Assembly (NCBI GenBank): GCA_029460375.1 | Contig: JARPAQ010000143.1 | Location: forward strand, 1-8,374 | Source of the DNA: Nitrososphaerota archaeon | GTDB lineage: Archaea; Thermoproteota; Nitrososphaeria; Nitrososphaerales; JACPRH01 | DNA length: 8,374 nt | Direction of reading: 5' to 3' | Part shown: in pieces, positions 1-5,654 of the stretch | Layout: the number at the start of each line of letters is the position of its first letter | Numbering within the stretch: the stretch's first letter is position 1 | The notes under the pieces: model-generated | The model's input: only the letters and a program-made list of their open reading frames with translations | Database searches by the model: none | Told to the model about the DNA's origin: nothing | Translations under genes and position numbers: made by a program

Positions 1-936
1 AACAACGACTGGGACACTACTTACTCCATACTTCTATACCTGTTCACAAAACTTCCCGACGACATCCTTGACAGGTTCCGAGAACTCTACCGGCTCTTTC
101 AGAAGGAAGGTGCGCCGAGCGAACCGTATGAACGAGTTTCAAAGGCCAAGAAACTATTCGCAGAGGCAGAGGGTGCTGATAAACTATCGGACAGCATCGG
201 TCAAGATCTTCTCAAGCTGGCTGAAAAGGCTGACAGCAGAGGTCTCATCTCGATAGAGGAGGCTCTGCTAAATGATGACTTGGGGGAGGCGCAAAAAGGG
301 TTCACTATGCTTATGTCTTATCCGGGGATAGTGGGTGTAAGTACCGTTATGACGGTCTTTGAAGAGTTCTTCTTAGGCTCGGATCTCTTCCTCCAAAAGT
401 ACGGCTTCAGATCCAGATTCGTAAAAGACTATCAGGGGCTTGTGGCTAGTGAAAGGTCTCTTGTGAACGAGGAAACGTTGACCCTTCTCGCCAAGGTGTT
501 CGGCGGATCCAGCTTAGGGATAGTTTCAGGGAGATCCATCGTCACAGCAGAATTTACATTGAGAGACATCTTGAAACGTTTCAACACTGGGCTGACTGTC
601 TTCGTGGAGGACGAGATAGCGGTCGCCATGAAAAAAGGTGATGCTGAACGTTTGAAAGAGATAGGTAAGCCAAACCCATATGCTCTGTTAAAGGCTGAAA
701 AGAATGCTCCGCAATCCGGTAGGATTCTTTATGTGGGCGATTCTCGAGAAGATATTATTATGGTGAAGCGGGCTAATGATGTTACAGATAGGTTTATCGC
801 CGCCGGTGTCTACGGGTGCACTCACAACCCTAGCGAGCTGATGGATATGTTTCTAGAAAACGGGGCCTATCTTATTACTGAGTCGGTGAATGATCTACCT
901 GGACTCTTCGAGATGATACGGAGGGAGAAGATATGA
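1..936 (+). CDS. HAD-family phosphatase, candidate histidinol-phosphatase (5' partial)
   Basis: The reading frame is open from the first base (visible N-terminus NNDWDTTYS), so the gene begins left of the window; the TTG at 280 is internal and would remove conserved sequence. 311 residues are visible. HAD motifs seen are motif II (GIVSGRS, Ser codon at 526), motif III (GKPNPYALL, Lys codon at 667) and motif IV (YVGDSREDI, bases 730-756). The segment between the left edge and motif II looks like a helical cap domain. The nucleophile motif DxD must lie upstream and cannot be checked. The TGA overlaps the hisB ATG (ATGA, 933-936), so the two are probably translationally coupled. HAD phosphatases are known to dephosphorylate histidinol phosphate in some organisms, and HisB here lacks a phosphatase domain. 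That makes this gene the likely supplier of the step, which is inference from context. A generic sugar-phosphate or phosphoglycolate phosphatase is the alternative. Confidence 0.85.
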   Translation, partial: NNDWDTTYSILLYLFTKLPDDILDRFRELYRLFQKEGAPSEPYERVSKAKKLFAEAEGADKLSDSIGQDLLKLAEKADSRGLISIEEALLNDDLGEAQKGFTMLMSYPGIVGVSTVMTVFEEFFLGSDLFLQKYGFRSRFVKDYQGLVASERSLVNEETLTLLAKVFGGSSLGIVSGRSIVTAEFTLRDILKRFNTGLTVFVEDEIAVAMKKGDAERLKEIGKPNPYALLKAEKNAPQSGRILYVGDSREDIIMVKRANDVTDRFIAAGVYGCTHNPSELMDMFLENGAYLITESVNDLPGLFEMIRREKI

Positions 937-1508
937 GATCTGCCAAGACTAAACGTAAGACTCTTGAGACATCGGTCACAGTAGAAGCGAACCTCGAAGG
1001 CGAAGGACGAAGCGAAGTGGAGACCGGGATAAGGTACCTGGATCACATGATAACCACCCTTTCAAAGCATAGCTTGATCGACCTGAAGGTGAAGGCTACA
1101 GGCGACCTCCAACACCACATAGTTGAAGATGTAGCGATAGCCATAGGCGAAACGCTGTCAAAAGCCCTCGAAGACAGAGCGGGGATAGTCAGGTTCGGAA
1201 ATGCAACAGTCCCGATGGACGACTCCTTAGCGTCAGTAAGCCTCGACCTCGTAAAACGACCTTACAGCATAATCAACCTCTTGATGGAGCGCGAAAGCGT
1301 CGAAGATATGGTGAAAGACGACATACAGCACTTCCTACAATCATTCGCCCAATCACTAGAAGCAACCGTCCACATACATGTAGAATACGGCGAAGACGAC
1401 CACCACAAAGTAGAAGCAGCCTTCAAGGCCCTAGCATTGGCTCTCAGACAAGCCGTCAAAATAGACCCTGGAAGAAAGACTCCGCCCAGCGCGAAGGGTG
1501 TAATGTAG
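933..1508 (+). CDS. hisB: imidazoleglycerol-phosphate dehydratase HisB (monofunctional)
   Basis: This enzyme dehydrates imidazole glycerol phosphate to imidazole acetol phosphate in histidine synthesis. At 191 residues it has the usual length of the single-domain enzyme, with no N-terminal HAD phosphatase fusion of the enterobacterial type. Its two metal-binding half-repeats are clear: RYLDHM (His38) with QHHIVEDVAIAIG (His61, His62, Glu65) in the first half, and EDDHHKVEAAFKAL (His157, His158, Glu161) in the second. The segment TPPSAKGVM ends the protein as is typical. One small oddity is LVKRPY, where most relatives have a SGRPY-like sequence; the Arg is kept. The ATG overlaps the stop of the HAD gene by 4 bases, and hisH starts on the base after the TAG. 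The middle and end of the gene use almost only A- or C-ending codons, unlike hisH, hisA and hisF. Confidence 0.97.
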   Translation: MRSAKTKRKTLETSVTVEANLEGEGRSEVETGIRYLDHMITTLSKHSLIDLKVKATGDLQHHIVEDVAIAIGETLSKALEDRAGIVRFGNATVPMDDSLASVSLDLVKRPYSIINLLMERESVEDMVKDDIQHFLQSFAQSLEATVHIHVEYGEDDHHKVEAAFKALALALRQAVKIDPGRKTPPSAKGVM

Positions 1509-2114
1509 ATGCCTAAGATAGGCATAGTGGACTACGGCGCAGGGAACCTCTTCAGCCTGAAATGCGGGTTGGAGCGAGGTGGAGCCGAAGCCCAGATAAC
1601 AGAGGTCTTCTCTAGAAAGAATAGTCTAGACGGTGTGATTCTACCGGGGGTTGGGAATTTCGGGTCAGCGGTCAGAGCGTTGGAGAGTTATAGGGATGAG
1701 ATCGTTGAGGCTGTCAAGGCTGGTCTACCGTTTCTGGGTATATGTCTAGGTGCTCAGCTGATCTTTGAGAGGAGTGAGGAGGATGAAGGGCGTGGACTTG
1801 CCTTTCTCGAAGGGGATGTTCTGAAGATACCTTCATCGGTCAAGGTGCCTCATATGGGGTGGAACAACCTTGAAATCGTCAGGAACGGCGATTTTCTTCA
1901 GGGTGTAGAAGAGGGTGCTTGGGTCTATTTTGTCCATTCGTACTACCCGAGGCTTGAGGATGAAACCGCGGTGGCTGCAACTGCTGACTATGGTGTGAAG
2001 TTTCCTGCTGTAGTTGAGAAGGGGAACATCTTCGGGACTCAGTTTCACCCTGAGAAGTCGGGTTCGGTGGGTTTAAGGATACTGAACAACTTCATAGAAG
2101 TCTGCAGACGGTGA
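1509..2114 (+). CDS. hisH: imidazole glycerol phosphate synthase, glutamine amidotransferase subunit HisH
   Basis: HisH is the glutaminase half of imidazole glycerol phosphate synthase and passes ammonia to HisF. It is a class I glutamine amidotransferase of 201 residues, the normal length. It opens with the typical strand and loop IGIVDYGAGNLFSL. The oxyanion region ILPGVGNFGSA lies at 44-54. The nucleophile Cys79 sits in GICLGAQ, where Ala replaces the Met most often seen. The remaining triad is His180 and Glu182 in GTQFHPEKSG. HMGWNNLE and YFVHSYYP are further family signatures. The ATG directly follows the hisB TAG, with a Shine-Dalgarno-like AAGGGTG at 1494-1500, 8 bases upstream. The end overlaps the hisA GTG by 4 bases. 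Confidence 0.97.
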   Translation: MPKIGIVDYGAGNLFSLKCGLERGGAEAQITEVFSRKNSLDGVILPGVGNFGSAVRALESYRDEIVEAVKAGLPFLGICLGAQLIFERSEEDEGRGLAFLEGDVLKIPSSVKVPHMGWNNLEIVRNGDFLQGVEEGAWVYFVHSYYPRLEDETAVAATADYGVKFPAVVEKGNIFGTQFHPEKSGSVGLRILNNFIEVCRR

Positions 2115-2842
2115 CTTACTTGAAGATAATCCCCTCTATAGATCTATACGGTGGTAAGGTTGTCCGTTTCGTGAAAGGGAACCCTGAGACTTCTCACGTG
2201 TACAGCGAAGACCCTGTGGAGACGGCTGAGAAGTGGAGCGGTCAGGGTGCACATGCGATACATGTGGTGGATCTCGACTCAGCGCTGGGAACAGGTGTGG
2301 ACAACAGAGATTACATATTGAAGATAGCGGATGCTGTGGATATACCTGTACAGGTAGGTGGTGGAGTGAGGAGTTTCGGATACGCATCTTTACTCTTGAA
2401 GGAGGGTGTGGCGCGCCTCGTTATAGGCACTTTAGCGTTCAAGGATCCGCCAGCGTTAAAGAAGATGATTAAAGCTTTTGGAAAAGAAAAGGTGGTGGTG
2501 GCGTTGGACTATGTGGGTGAAGAGGTTTTCGTCAAGGGCTGGACAGTGCCCACAGGTATGTCTATACAGGATGCGATTTCAAGGTTTCAGAATCTCGGTG
2601 CTGACATCTTCTTGTTGACATCTGTAGAGCGAGACGGAACCTTAACTGGCCCCGACTACCAAACCTTACGGAAAGTCCTCCAGATTTTCAAGATCAAGAT
2701 TCTGGCCAGCGGCGGCATAAGTAGCATACACGACCTTATACACCTCAGGGCGATTGGGGTGTATGCAGTTGTGATAGGTAAGGCTCTATACGAGGAGAAG
2801 TTCAGCCTCAAGTACGCCCTGTCTGAGACAAGGAGGCGGTAG
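2111..2842 (+). CDS. hisA: ProFAR isomerase HisA
   Basis: HisA is 1-(5-phosphoribosyl)-5-[(5-phosphoribosylamino)methylideneamino]imidazole-4-carboxamide isomerase, the Amadori step before HisF. It is a 243-residue (beta/alpha)8 barrel of normal size. The two catalytic aspartates are visible: Asp11 in IIPSIDLYGGKVVR and Asp133 in VVVALDYVG. Phosphate-binding loops are seen at VQVGGGVRS (81-88) in the first half-barrel and at LASGGISS in the second. DGTLTGPDYQTL is another family signature, and HisA and HisF share this duplicated half-barrel design. The start is a GTG overlapping the hisH stop (GTGA, 2111-2114) with no clear ribosome binding site, so coupled translation is likely. The last codons carry the AGGAGG that appears to serve hisF. 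Confidence 0.97.
   Translation: MTYLKIIPSIDLYGGKVVRFVKGNPETSHVYSEDPVETAEKWSGQGAHAIHVVDLDSALGTGVDNRDYILKIADAVDIPVQVGGGVRSFGYASLLLKEGVARLVIGTLAFKDPPALKKMIKAFGKEKVVVALDYVGEEVFVKGWTVPTGMSIQDAISRFQNLGADIFLLTSVERDGTLTGPDYQTLRKVLQIFKIKILASGGISSIHDLIHLRAIGVYAVVIGKALYEEKFSLKYALSETRRR
2831..2836 (+). promoter_or_regulatory. Shine-Dalgarno site that decides the hisF start
   Basis: AGGAGG lies inside the last codons of hisA, with 8 bases between it and CTG 2845. It is among the strongest ribosome binding sites in the window. Its position fits a start at 2845 and not the GTG at 2899, which is 62 bases away. Confidence 0.7.
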
Positions 2843-2844
2843 AC

Positions 2845-3648
2845 CTGACTCTTGCGAAGAGGATAGTCCCCTGCCTGGATGTAGATCACGGGAAGGTCGT
2901 GAAGGGTATTCATTTCCGTAACCTGAGGGAGGCAGGTCATCCTGCGACTTTGGCGAAACGGTATTGTGACGAAGGTGCTGATGAAGTTGTGTTTCTAGAT
3001 ATAACAGCGTCGCCTGAGAAGAGGAAGATACTTGAGAAGATGGTTCGCGAAGTGGCTCTGGTTTTGGATATACCGTTCACAGTAGGTGGAGGCATAAGTG
3101 GTTTAGATGACGGTCGGCTTGTTCTTCAGAACGGGGCTGACAAGGTGTCTGTGAACACCGCTGCAGTAAGTGACCCTATGCTTGTCAGTAGGCTTGCGGA
3201 TAAGTTCGGGGGGCAGTGTGTAGTGGTTGCTATAGATGCTAAACGACGGTTCGATTCGCTTGAAGGCCGGGTAGTGGTGGAGGATGGAGAGGAGCGTTTC
3301 TGGTTCGAGGTCTATACGTACGGAGGCTCCAAGGCTACAGGTTTGGATGCTGTAGAATGGGCTAAGAAAGTCGATGAGTTGGGTGCAGGTGAGATTCTTC
3401 TAACTTCAATTGATAAGGATGGGACGCAGAGCGGATATGATTTACCGTTGACAAGGACTGTCTCTGAAAACGTCTCGGTTCCTGTGATAGCGAGTGGAGG
3501 TTGCGGAAACCTTGAACATATACTGGAGGTCTTTCAGAAGGGTGGAGCCGACGCGGCTCTGGCTGCTTCGATATTTCACTACAAAACATACTCCGTTGAA
3601 AAGGTGAAGAGGTATCTTGAAGAGAACGGGATCACGGTGAGACTTTGA
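2845..3648 (+). CDS. hisF: imidazole glycerol phosphate synthase cyclase subunit HisF, probable CTG start
   Basis: HisF uses ammonia from HisH to turn PRFAR into imidazole glycerol phosphate and AICAR. Read from CTG at 2845 the protein has 267 residues and begins (M)[20 protein letters not shown], the conserved HisF N-terminus. The catalytic pair is Asp12 (in PCLD) and Asp131 (in VVVAIDAK), matching Asp11 and Asp130 of characterised His[22 protein letters not shown] and VIASGGCGN are further signatures. The first conventional start, GTG at 2899, would delete the first barrel strand and Asp12. The frame is closed by TGA at 2824-2826, and no ATG, GTG or TTG lies between that stop and 2899. CTG 2845 has AGGAGG 8 bases upstream, so it is the best start, though still inferred. 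The gene follows hisA by 2 bases and its TGA overlaps the hisI TTG. Confidence 0.93.
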   Translation: MTLAKRIVPCLDVDHGKVVKGIHFRNLREAGHPATLAKRYCDEGADEVVFLDITASPEKRKILEKMVREVALVLDIPFTVGGGISGLDDGRLVLQNGADKVSVNTAAVSDPMLVSRLADKFGGQCVVVAIDAKRRFDSLEGRVVVEDGEERFWFEVYTYGGSKATGLDAVEWAKKVDELGAGEILLTSIDKDGTQSGYDLPLTRTVSENVSVPVIASGGCGNLEHILEVFQKGGADAALAASIFHYKTYSVEKVKRYLEENGITVRL

Positions 3649-3974
3649 AGGAACTAGATATCGAGTCTATGGACTTCAAGAAGGGTGGTGGCCTAGTGCC
3701 AGTAGTTGTTCAGGACTCTGAGACGCGGGATGTCCTTATGATGGCGTATGCTAACCGAGAGGCTCTTCAACAGACTGTGAAGACTGGTTATGCTCACTAT
3801 TGGAGCCGTTCACGTAAAACGCTCTGGAAGAAGGGTGAAACATCGGGGCATCTTCAGAAGGTGAAGGAGATTCTTGTAGACTGCGATCAGGATACGTTGC
3901 TCTACATAGTGGATCAGACTGGTGTAGCTTGTCACACAGGTGAAAAGACCTGTTTTCACAACAGGCTAAAGTAG
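3645..3974 (+). CDS. hisI: phosphoribosyl-AMP cyclohydrolase HisI (monofunctional)
   Basis: HisI opens the adenine ring of phosphoribosyl-AMP, the third step of histidine synthesis. The 109-residue length and the end at FHNRLK show a stand-alone cyclohydrolase without a fused HisE pyrophosphohydrolase. Family motifs are [25 protein letters not shown] and the metal sites: DCDQD (Asp79, Cys80, Asp81, Asp83) for Mg and Zn, and [10 protein letters not shown] (Cys96, His97, Cys103). The start is TTG, overlapping the hisF stop (TTGA, 3645-3648), with GGTGA at 3636-3640. A start at the ATG at 3669 would still keep the core, so the first eight residues are uncertain. It is the last visible gene of the his operon. 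No hisE follows, because the next gene faces the other way. Confidence 0.96.
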   Translation: MKELDIESMDFKKGGGLVPVVVQDSETRDVLMMAYANREALQQTVKTGYAHYWSRSRKTLWKKGETSGHLQKVKEILVDCDQDTLLYIVDQTGVACHTGEKTCFHNRLK

Positions 3975-3976
3975 CT

Positions 3977-4267
3977 TTATTCCTGAACTTCTAGTGTTCC
4001 GTATCTTCCGACGTTGACTCTGATTTCTCCTCTGAAGCTGTTGGTGTAGCCGTTTTCGATCTTTATCTTGGCGCCTACCTTGACCATATCTATCTGGTCG
4101 TCCCAGAGGGAGACTTTTATCGAGCCTGTTTCATCATTGAGGACAGCGTCTGCTACTCGTGCCTCGCCGCCCATCCTTAGATTCACAGTCCTCGACTCGG
4201 ATATCTCGGTTATCTCGCCTTCAACGTCTATTTTACGCATACCGTCTCTAAGATCACTAATCTTCAA
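3977..4267 (-). CDS. OB-fold single-stranded DNA-binding protein (Sulfolobus SSB-like)
   Basis: This 96-residue protein is a single OB fold closely resembling crenarchaeal SSB and the human hSSB/SOSS-B type. It opens with KISDLRDGMRKIDVEGEI, has the core VADAVLNDETGSIKVSLW, and continues KIKIENGYTNSFRGEIRVNVG. Trp55, Tyr74 and Phe78 fall where Sulfolobus SSB has its base-stacking aromatics Trp56, Trp75 and Phe79, which supports ssDNA or RNA binding. The long acidic or Gly-rich C-terminal tail of Sulfolobus SSB is absent, so this may be a short paralog rather than the main replication SSB. The start is TTG at 4265-4267, with GAGGT (4276-4280 on the minus strand) 8 bases before it. The gene converges on hisI with only 2 bases between the stops. 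Confidence 0.88.
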   Translation of the reverse strand: MKISDLRDGMRKIDVEGEITEISESRTVNLRMGGEARVADAVLNDETGSIKVSLWDDQIDMVKVGAKIKIENGYTNSFRGEIRVNVGRYGTLEVQE

Positions 4268-4275
4268 AAGTTATG

Positions 4276-4280
4276 ACCTC
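4276..4280 (-). promoter_or_regulatory. ribosome binding site for the OB-fold gene
   Basis: On the minus strand this reads GAGGT, 8 bases before the TTG at 4267. It supports the TTG as the start; the conserved KISDL segment follows immediately. Confidence 0.5.
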
Positions 4281-4303
4281 TCAACCCTACGTGTAAACCA
4301 TCC

Positions 4304-4320
4304 AATATATAACTTATACA
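4304..4320. promoter_or_regulatory. divergent TATA-like promoter region
   Basis: An AT-rich core reads ATATATAA on the plus strand (4305-4312), which is TTATATAT on the minus strand, followed by a second element TTATAC at 4314-4319. On the minus strand the first core would place transcription near 4282, just before the GAGGT site of the OB-fold gene. On the plus strand either element would start transcription near 4335-4345, ahead of the methyltransferase ribosome binding site. The region 4268-4369 holds no gene. The assignment rests only on archaeal TATA spacing. Confidence 0.5.
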
Positions 4321-4354
4321 GTACCTACACTGAAGATGGCTCTTACATGGGAGG

Positions 4355-4362
4355 GGGGAGGA
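4355..4362 (+). promoter_or_regulatory. strong ribosome binding site of the methyltransferase
   Basis: GGGGAGGA lies 7 bases before the GTG at 4370 and decides that start. In-frame sequence upstream reaches a TGA at 4331 with no better start codon. Confidence 0.65.
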
Positions 4363-4369
4363 CGCTACA

Positions 4370-5293
4370 GTGCATATCGACATCGGATATAGCCCAATGC
4401 TGCTCGTTGTTAAAAGAGATTTTCTAGAATTTATCAAGACGCATAAGCAAGTCCTTATAGAGAATAAGCCTGTGTCAGTGGGGAACGATTGGTCTAAGAT
4501 TAAACAGTTCAACCCACCGCCTACATATACTCCTGAAACCAAGACTGTTTGGAGTTTTTACGACAGAGGAGACTGGTGTACGCATAAAGGAAATTATAGG
4601 GGGAATTGGTCGCCATATATCCCGCGAAATCTTATACTGAAATATACCGAGCCTGAAGATACGGTTCTCGACCAGATGGTGGGGAGCGGCACAACCCTAG
4701 TGGAGTGCAAACTACTGGGCAGAAACGGGATAGGTGTGGACATCAACCATGACGCTATCATGGTTACTCAAGATCGCCTAAACTTCCCTTCCAACACCCT
4801 AGATCTCCCAAAATCTAGGATTCAGACATATGTCGGTGATGCCAGAAGACTTGACAAATTACCCGATGAGAGCATAGACCTTATCACAACTCATCCGCCC
4901 TATGCATCTATTGTGAAATACTCCAAACAACAAATCGAAGGAGATATCTCCAGCCTAAAGCTCCCTAACTACATTGACAGTATGCGTGAGGTAGCGAAAG
5001 AAAGCTACAGGATCCTTAAACCGGGCAAGCATTGCGCTATCCTTATCGGTGACACTAGAAAACACCTTCACTTCATCCCCATATCCACGAGAGTGATGCT
5101 GGTCTTCCTTGAAGTAGGCTTCATATTGAGAGAAGACATCATCAAAGTACAGCATAAGACGACAACCGAGCTTGGAAGATGGCGAGCCAAGGTGTACCCA
5201 TTCTATAAGATAGCGCATGAACACCTGTACATCTTCAGAAAACCAAGGGATGACGAACGAACCTCGATATTCAAGAACAGTATGAAATGGTAA
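4370..5293 (+). CDS. orphan DNA methyltransferase, N4/N6-amino type, HPPY motif
   Basis: This 307-residue protein has the AdoMet-dependent DNA methylase fold of the N4-cytosine/N6-adenine group. The order is a possible motif X region (GNWSPYIPRNLILKYT, 79-93), motif I (LDQMVGSGTT, 100-109), motif II (GIGVDIN, Asp124), motif III (VGDAR, 155-159), and catalytic motif IV as HPPY (175-178) in TTHPPYASIVKYS. The usual form is D/N/S-PP-Y/F, so His in the first place is unusual. LKPGKHCAILIGDTR and the ending HEHLYIFRK match the C-terminal half of this fold. Residues 1-55 are an extension I do not recognise. No restriction nuclease or specificity gene adjoins it, so it is called an orphan. An RNA substrate is possible but less likely. 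GTG start with a strong ribosome binding site. Confidence 0.87.
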   Translation: MHIDIGYSPMLLVVKRDFLEFIKTHKQVLIENKPVSVGNDWSKIKQFNPPPTYTPETKTVWSFYDRGDWCTHKGNYRGNWSPYIPRNLILKYTEPEDTVLDQMVGSGTTLVECKLLGRNGIGVDINHDAIMVTQDRLNFPSNTLDLPKSRIQTYVGDARRLDKLPDESIDLITTHPPYASIVKYSKQQIEGDISSLKLPNYIDSMREVAKESYRILKPGKHCAILIGDTRKHLHFIPISTRVMLVFLEVGFILREDIIKVQHKTTTELGRWRAKVYPFYKIAHEHLYIFRKPRDDERTSIFKNSMKW

Positions 5294-5318
5294 CTCTTAC
5301 GGAAATCAATCTATTCTC

Positions 5319-5336
5319 GTAATAATGATTAATAAT
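5319..5336 (+). promoter_or_regulatory. paired TATA-like elements before the HMA gene
   Basis: The 53-base gap between the methyltransferase stop and the HMA gene carries two copies of AATAAT 10 bases apart (5321-5326 and 5331-5336). Taken as TATA boxes they would place leaderless transcripts near the ATG at 5347 and the in-frame ATG at 5359 respectively. Promoter activity is inferred from position and composition only. Confidence 0.4.
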
Positions 5337-5346
5337 TATTCGTCAA

Positions 5347-5598
5347 ATGATTCAAGGCATGCCCAGACGAAGGGAGCTCATTCAGCTAGCAGGGATAGAC
5401 TGCTACACCTGTAAACGCCCCATAGAGAAGACCGTCGAGAAGATGGAGGGTGTAATACAGATACATATCCATCCCCTAACCGAGAAGGCCCTAGTGGTGT
5501 ACGAAACAGAAAAAATAGACCTCCCAACCATAAAAGACGCCATACTCAAAACAGGACACAAAGTCATGGACATGCTCGACAAAATGCCTAAACGGTAA
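5347..5598 (+). CDS. small heavy-metal-associated (HMA) domain protein
   Basis: The 83-residue protein is a lone ferredoxin-like HMA domain of the copper chaperone/P-type ATPase type. It has the metal loop GIDCYTC with Cys19 and Cys22. KRPIEKTVEKMEGV supplies the first helix and turn, and ALVVYETEKIDLPTIKDAILKTGHKV gives the final strand-helix-strand with the typical IxxAIxxxGHxV pattern. Such domains bind Cu(I) or other soft metals through the two cysteines. The canonical Met before the CxxC (GMxC) is Ile here. No metal ATPase or regulator lies nearby, so the partner is unknown. The basic start MIQGMPRRRE is not part of the domain. Translation could begin at the in-frame ATG at 5359, and there is no clear ribosome binding site for either start. 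A leaderless mRNA is likely. Confidence 0.85.
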   Translation: MIQGMPRRRELIQLAGIDCYTCKRPIEKTVEKMEGVIQIHIHPLTEKALVVYETEKIDLPTIKDAILKTGHKVMDMLDKMPKR

Positions 5599-5617
5599 CA
5601 CCCGTCAACCAAGAATC

Positions 5618-5628
5618 ATTAATTAATA
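5618..5628 (+). promoter_or_regulatory. TATA-like promoter of the GlcNAc-1-P transferase gene
   Basis: ATTAATTAATA lies 26 bases before the ATG at 5655 and no ribosome binding site is seen, which fits a leaderless or very short-leader archaeal transcript. The 56-base gap 5599-5654 shows nothing else. Confidence 0.5.
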
Positions 5629-5654
5629 CCACAACAACCTTAACCTGCCAGCCG

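Noticed and set aside
280..936. A complete 218-residue HAD protein starting at TTG 280
   Set aside because: The frame is open to base 1 with protein-like sequence, so the gene is cut by the window edge.
2824..2845. Frameshift fusion of hisA and hisF
   Set aside because: The hisF frame is closed by TGA at 2824, hisA ends normally at its family length, and a ribosome binding site precedes CTG 2845. Separate genes explain the sequence better.
2899..3648. hisF starting at GTG 2899
   Set aside because: This start would drop the first conserved strand and the catalytic Asp, which are encoded in frame just upstream behind a strong ribosome binding site.
4068..4427. 119-residue plus-strand reading frame
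   Set aside because: It runs antisense through the OB-fold gene, across the divergent promoter and into the methyltransferase. It has no family-like sequence.
5321..5340. AATAAT...ATTATT inverted repeat as a terminator hairpin
   Set aside because: The stem has no G or C pairs and would be too weak. Its position before a gene suits a promoter better.
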